NCBI GenBank assembly: GCA_009845505.1
Contig: VXZL01000344.1
Coordinates: forward strand, 1-7,269
Length of the DNA stretch: 7,269 nucleotides
Direction of reading: 5' to 3'
Source of the DNA: Candidatus Poribacteria bacterium
GTDB taxonomy: Bacteria > Poribacteria > WGA-4E > WGA-3G
Positions 5,023 to 7,269 of this stretch are shown here, one piece after another. The notes beneath the pieces were generated by a model. The model was given only the letters and a program-made list of their open reading frames with translations. It ran no database searches and was not told where the DNA came from. The number at the start of each line of letters is the position of its first letter. Within the stretch, counting starts at the first letter, position 1. The position numbers were made by a program, and so were the translations under genes.

Positions 5023-5976
5023 TTAATCTGGTAGGGGACCTTCTATCTGGTCAACGAAGCGGATAGAGTGAATAACATCACGGAGGTCTGTGAGCGGAAC
5101 TTGCCGGTTGCGAACACAATCGACGAAGTGGCGATGCATCGTTAGCACGCCTTCATAACTCGCTGAGTCGCGCTGATCTACACCGTCGACTTCCCAACCT
5201 CCCATAACACTTCTGTCGTTGTCCTCGTAAATTTCGATTTCTTCGGGGATTTTCATGTAACAACCGATGCCGACACCGTGCAATTCGGAGCGCAGCACGC
5301 GACCACCCGACGCACGACTCCCGAAGAGGACACCTGTGACATTGTTATCAAAACGGACAAAGGCGGTGTAGAAGTTACGCTGTTCTGCAGCAAACGTATC
5401 GCGATGCGCCGTGACTTCCACCGGTTCCCCGCCTGCCATATATCGGAGCAGATCGACAACATGGCAGACATCGTTCCAAAGGGTAGTTGTAAATTCTCGA
5501 TTTTGCCCGATCATCTGCTTGTTAAAGGTAGTGATGGCTAATGTAACAGGTCCCTTTTCTCCAACGCGCCGCATCGCCTCGCGTGTAACAGCGGCATATC
5601 TCCGCTGGAATCCCACCATACAGTAAACGTCGTTGGCAACTGCTGCTTCGAGCAATTGCTGTGTTTCGTCACTATTCGCACCCGGAGGTTTCTCAATAAA
5701 CAGATGCTTGCCCGCGTTGAGACAATCCAAGGCGGGTTGTAAAATCCACTTTTCGTTCATCACACAGTAAACGATGTCTAAATCTTGCGTATCTAACATT
5801 TTCCTGTGATCAGTGAAAGTGTGTGGGAACTCATATTTCTGTGCGACTTGTGCGAGTTTTTCCTCATCTAATTCGCACGCCGCCAGCATTTCAACATCAT
5901 CCTCAAGGCGATTGACATTTGGATAATGCGCGCCTTGGCTACGTCCCCCTGCACCGATAAATCCTGCTTTAAGCAT
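5023..5976 (-). CDS. Gfo/Idh/MocA family NAD(P)-dependent oxidoreductase
   Basis: This 317-residue protein has the family's two-domain layout. The N-terminal Rossmann fold carries FIGAGGRSQG (residues 6-15) for dinucleotide binding and the hallmark EKP (95-97) in HLFIEKPPG, with Lys96 the usual catalytic lysine. The C-terminal alpha/beta domain (from about 122) contains WNDVCHVVD, with Asp169 and His172 at the positions used for substrate binding and proton transfer. Members oxidise or reduce sugars, inositols and related polyols. The substrate cannot be assigned; pairing with a PhyH dioxygenase suggests catabolism or modification of a small organic compound. It is cytoplasmic. The ATG at 5974-5976 has AAGGAG (5986-5991) 9 nt upstream. 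It is the first gene of the minus-strand cluster and divergent from a second dioxygenase gene. Confidence 0.93.
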   Translation of the reverse strand: MLKAGFIGAGGRSQGAHYPNVNRLEDDVEMLAACELDEEKLAQVAQKYEFPHTFTDHRKMLDTQDLDIVYCVMNEKWILQPALDCLNAGKHLFIEKPPGANSDETQQLLEAAVANDVYCMVGFQRRYAAVTREAMRRVGEKGPVTLAITTFNKQMIGQNREFTTTLWNDVCHVVDLLRYMAGGEPVEVTAHRDTFAAEQRNFYTAFVRFDNNVTGVLFGSRASGGRVLRSELHGVGIGCYMKIPEEIEIYEDNDRSVMGGWEVDGVDQRDSASYEGVLTMHRHFVDCVRNRQVPLTDLRDVIHSIRFVDQIEGPLPD

Positions 5977-5985
5977 TGGGACTTT

Positions 5986-5991
5986 CTCCTT
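5986..5991 (-). promoter_or_regulatory. Ribosome binding site AAGGAG of the Gfo/Idh/MocA gene
   Basis: AAGGAG is 9 nt upstream of the ATG and confirms the start directly before the Rossmann strand (MLKAGFIGAGG). Confidence 0.75.
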
Positions 5992-6034
5992 CGTCTCAAT
6001 ATTCGCGAAATTGTGTCCGCTTGAAAGTGTTCAT

Positions 6035-6063
6035 ACTTTAGCACAAACCCAAATTGATAGCAA
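6035..6063 (-). promoter_or_regulatory. Probable promoter of the minus-strand four-gene cluster
   Basis: On the minus strand TTGCTA (6058-6063), a 17-bp spacer and TAAAGT (6035-6040) are seen, with TGC just before the -10 as an extended element. Predicted start is near 6028, giving a leader of about 50 nt. A short inverted repeat, AAAGT (6024-6028) and ACTTT (6035-6039), overlaps the -10 and start and could be an operator. Judged by eye only. Confidence 0.5.
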
Positions 6064-6109
6064 CAAAATTTTAAGATGGAAGTCTGGAAAAATGGAAACA
6101 GCGAAACGT

Positions 6110-6138
6110 TTGATTTTCTCAACAGTTTGTGGTATTCT
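6110..6138 (+). promoter_or_regulatory. Probable promoter of the second PhyH-type gene
   Basis: TTGATT (6110-6115), a 17-bp spacer and TATTCT (6133-6138) with TGG immediately before the -10 form a good extended -10 promoter. Predicted start is near 6145, leaving a leader of about 68 nt. A 10-bp inverted repeat, AATTTTAAGA (6067-6076) with TCTTAAAATT (6136-6145), overlaps the end of the -10. Confidence 0.55.
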
Positions 6139-6201
6139 TAAAATTACATGAACCCAAGTTGCTATCTAACAAATGCTACATGATTTACCGAACTCACGTT
6201 T

Positions 6202-6207
6202 AAGGAG
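6202..6207 (+). promoter_or_regulatory. Ribosome binding site AAGGAG of the second PhyH-type gene
   Basis: AAGGAG is 6 nt before the ATG at 6214. The surrounding ACGTTTAAGGAG (6196-6207) is identical to the string before the zinc-ribbon gene. Confidence 0.75.
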
Positions 6208-6213
6208 AAACTC

Positions 6214-7035
6214 ATGCCAGTTTTTGACGCAGAAGCCTTAGAATTTTGGGAAGAGCACGGTTACGTTGTTGTTCCAGAAGCAGTGCCACTTGAGAACTGC
6301 CGCGCTGCCGAACAAGCCGTCTGGGATTTTCTTGAAATGGATCGCGACGACTCCAATAGTTGGTATCCCGACCCACCGCGCCGGGGTATCATGGTGGAAA
6401 TTTATCAGCACCAAGCGTTGTGGAACAATCGTCAATACCCCCGCGTACATCAGGCGTTCTCAGAGATTTGGGGAACTGAGAAACTCTGGGTGAGCTTTGA
6501 TCGCGCAAGCATGAATCCGCCTGAACGTTCAGATTACAAGTTCCCGGGTCCCTATCTACATTGGGATATGTCGCTCGACAATATGCCCGTGACTTTAAAG
6601 GTGCAAGGCGTTTTGTATCTGGCGGATACACCCGGCAATCAGGGGGCATTTACCTGTATCCCGGGATTCCACCGAAAATTGGAGGGATGGTTGAACGACC
6701 TACCTGACGATGCCAACCCACGGGAGGTCGTACGGGAAGAATTCCAACCCGAGGCGTTTCCAATTGCGGGGAAAGCCGGGGATCTTGTGATCTGGCACAG
6801 CGCGCTACCACACGGAAGTAGTCCAAACTCTGCTCTCCGTCCTCGGATGGCACAATACATCACGATGTCCCCCGCACCCGCGAACGGCAACGCTGAATCC
6901 AGGATTAAAGGGTGGCGCGAACGGTTGACAGGTCTTGGCAGAGAAACGAAAGAGAAGGAGCATTACCACGGAGAAACAGCCGAGTTGACACCTTTAGGGG
7001 AAAAACTCCTCGGACTTGAATCTTGGCATACCTAA
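6214..7035 (+). CDS. PhyH-type Fe(II)/2-oxoglutarate dioxygenase, second paralogue
   Basis: This 273-residue protein begins MPVFDAEALEFWEEHGYVVVPEAV, the usual family N-terminus, where a helix precedes the GY/F-V-V-x-P strand. Iron ligands can be placed at His116 and Asp118 (LHWDMS) and at His200 in WHSALPHGSSPN; His195 is the alternative distal ligand. Arg209 or Arg211 (LRPRMAQY) would bind 2-oxoglutarate. GAFTCIPGFHRKLEGW (144-159) is the conserved PGxH region. It is distant in sequence from the dioxygenase at 4110-4976 and has a different spacing, so it probably acts on another substrate; it is not a recent duplicate. It is cytoplasmic and transcribed alone, divergently from the oxidoreductase cluster. 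The palindromic repeat array starts within a few bases of its stop codon. Confidence 0.92.
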   Translation: MPVFDAEALEFWEEHGYVVVPEAVPLENCRAAEQAVWDFLEMDRDDSNSWYPDPPRRGIMVEIYQHQALWNNRQYPRVHQAFSEIWGTEKLWVSFDRASMNPPERSDYKFPGPYLHWDMSLDNMPVTLKVQGVLYLADTPGNQGAFTCIPGFHRKLEGWLNDLPDDANPREVVREEFQPEAFPIAGKAGDLVIWHSALPHGSSPNSALRPRMAQYITMSPAPANGNAESRIKGWRERLTGLGRETKEKEHYHGETAELTPLGEKLLGLESWHT

Positions 7036-7038
7036 ACA

Positions 7039-7073
7039 CGGTAGGTGCGGTTTCATGAAGTTTAAATAAATAT
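7039..7073. repeat. Truncated or diverged copy of the palindromic repeat
   Basis: CGGTAGGTGCGGTTTC (7039-7054) matches the left arm of the central hairpin of the full units, and TTTAAAT (7061-7067) matches the inter-unit spacer. The right arm is missing, so this looks like a decayed or deleted unit directly after the dioxygenase stop codon. Confidence 0.6.
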
Positions 7074-7239
7074 TTCGGTAGTTCGATATTTCCCCCGGGC
7101 CCGGTAGGTGCGGTTTCTAACCGCACCGGATTTCGTTCAGAAATTACCGATTTAAATTCGGTAGTTCGATATTTCCCCTAGGCCCGGTAGGTGCGGTTTC
7201 AAACCGCACCGGATTTCGTTCAGAAATTACCGATTTAAA
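7074..7239. repeat. Two tandem 83-bp palindromic repeat units
   Basis: Unit 1 (7074-7156) and unit 2 (7157-7239) agree at 80 of 83 positions. Each has a central hairpin with perfect 9-bp arms, GGTGCGGTT and AACCGCACC, around a 3-nt loop (7107-7127 and 7190-7210). Each also has outer inverted ends TCGGTAGTT (7075, 7158) and AATTACCGA (7142, 7225) matching at 8 of 9 positions. TTTAAAT separates units. No coding capacity is apparent. The nested symmetry is typical of REP- or MITE-like non-autonomous elements. The hairpins lack a clear T-run, so they are poor intrinsic terminators. Confidence 0.85.
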
Positions 7240-7269
7240 TTCTGAATCTTCATCTAACCGCACCAAGTC
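7240..7269. repeat. Start of a further degenerate repeat copy at the window edge
   Basis: After the last TTTAAAT the sequence diverges, but TCTAACCGCACC (7253-7264) repeats the loop and right hairpin arm of unit 1. The array probably continues beyond the window or ends in a deleted copy. Confidence 0.45.

Noticed and set aside
6092..6151. Small plus-strand frame of 19 codons (METAKRLIF...)
   Set aside because: It overlaps the proposed promoter of the second dioxygenase, has no ribosome site, and its composition is unremarkable.
7074..7239. CRISPR array or intrinsic terminator
   Set aside because: The whole unit is repeated with no unique spacers, so it is not a CRISPR. The hairpins are followed by GGATTTCG rather than a T-run, so terminator function is weak at best.

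Overview
The window reads as a chromosomal segment from an uncultured bacterium of moderate GC content. I would guess Candidatus Poribacteria or a related sponge or marine lineage. The reasons are two phytanoyl-CoA dioxygenase (PhyH)-type genes next to a Gfo/Idh/MocA oxidoreductase, and short palindromic repeats in the non-coding DNA. This assignment is inference from gene content, not a database result.

Layout. At 1-1344 (minus strand) a yebC-ruvA pair is read from a good extended -10 promoter; ruvA runs off the left edge. At 1345-1661 a divergent intergenic region holds promoters and a long imperfect hairpin. At 1662-2444 (plus) lies an unrecognised protein with a C-terminal four-cysteine zinc ribbon. 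It converges, with only a 10-nt gap, on a four-gene minus-strand cluster covering 2455-5976. In transcription order this is a Gfo/Idh/MocA oxidoreductase, a PhyH-type dioxygenase, a tandem peroxiredoxin and a PAP2-like membrane protein. At 5977-6213 a divergent promoter region separates that cluster from a second PhyH-type dioxygenase at 6214-7035 (plus). From 7036 to the end is a tandem array of an 83-bp palindromic repeat.

The main result is the peroxiredoxin at 3073-4083. It appears as two separate open frames plus an unlabelled tail, but all three lie in one reading frame, interrupted only by two TGA codons. Each TGA sits exactly where the peroxidatic cysteine belongs in one of two tandem peroxiredoxin domains (FYPKDFTGG-U-TAE and FYPRDFGTG-U-TAE), 150 residues apart. 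Each is followed by a bacterial SECIS-like hairpin whose loop starts 22 nt after the codon and begins with CG. I read it as a single exported 336-residue selenoprotein with two selenocysteines, Sec79 and Sec229. Its only ordinary cysteine, Cys234, is at the resolving position of the second domain.

How the genes may work together: the minus cluster is tightly spaced (gaps of 46, 26 and 3 nt) and is probably one transcript. It joins two enzymes of likely small-molecule catabolism or modification to an envelope peroxidase and a membrane protein. The substrates cannot be read from the sequence.
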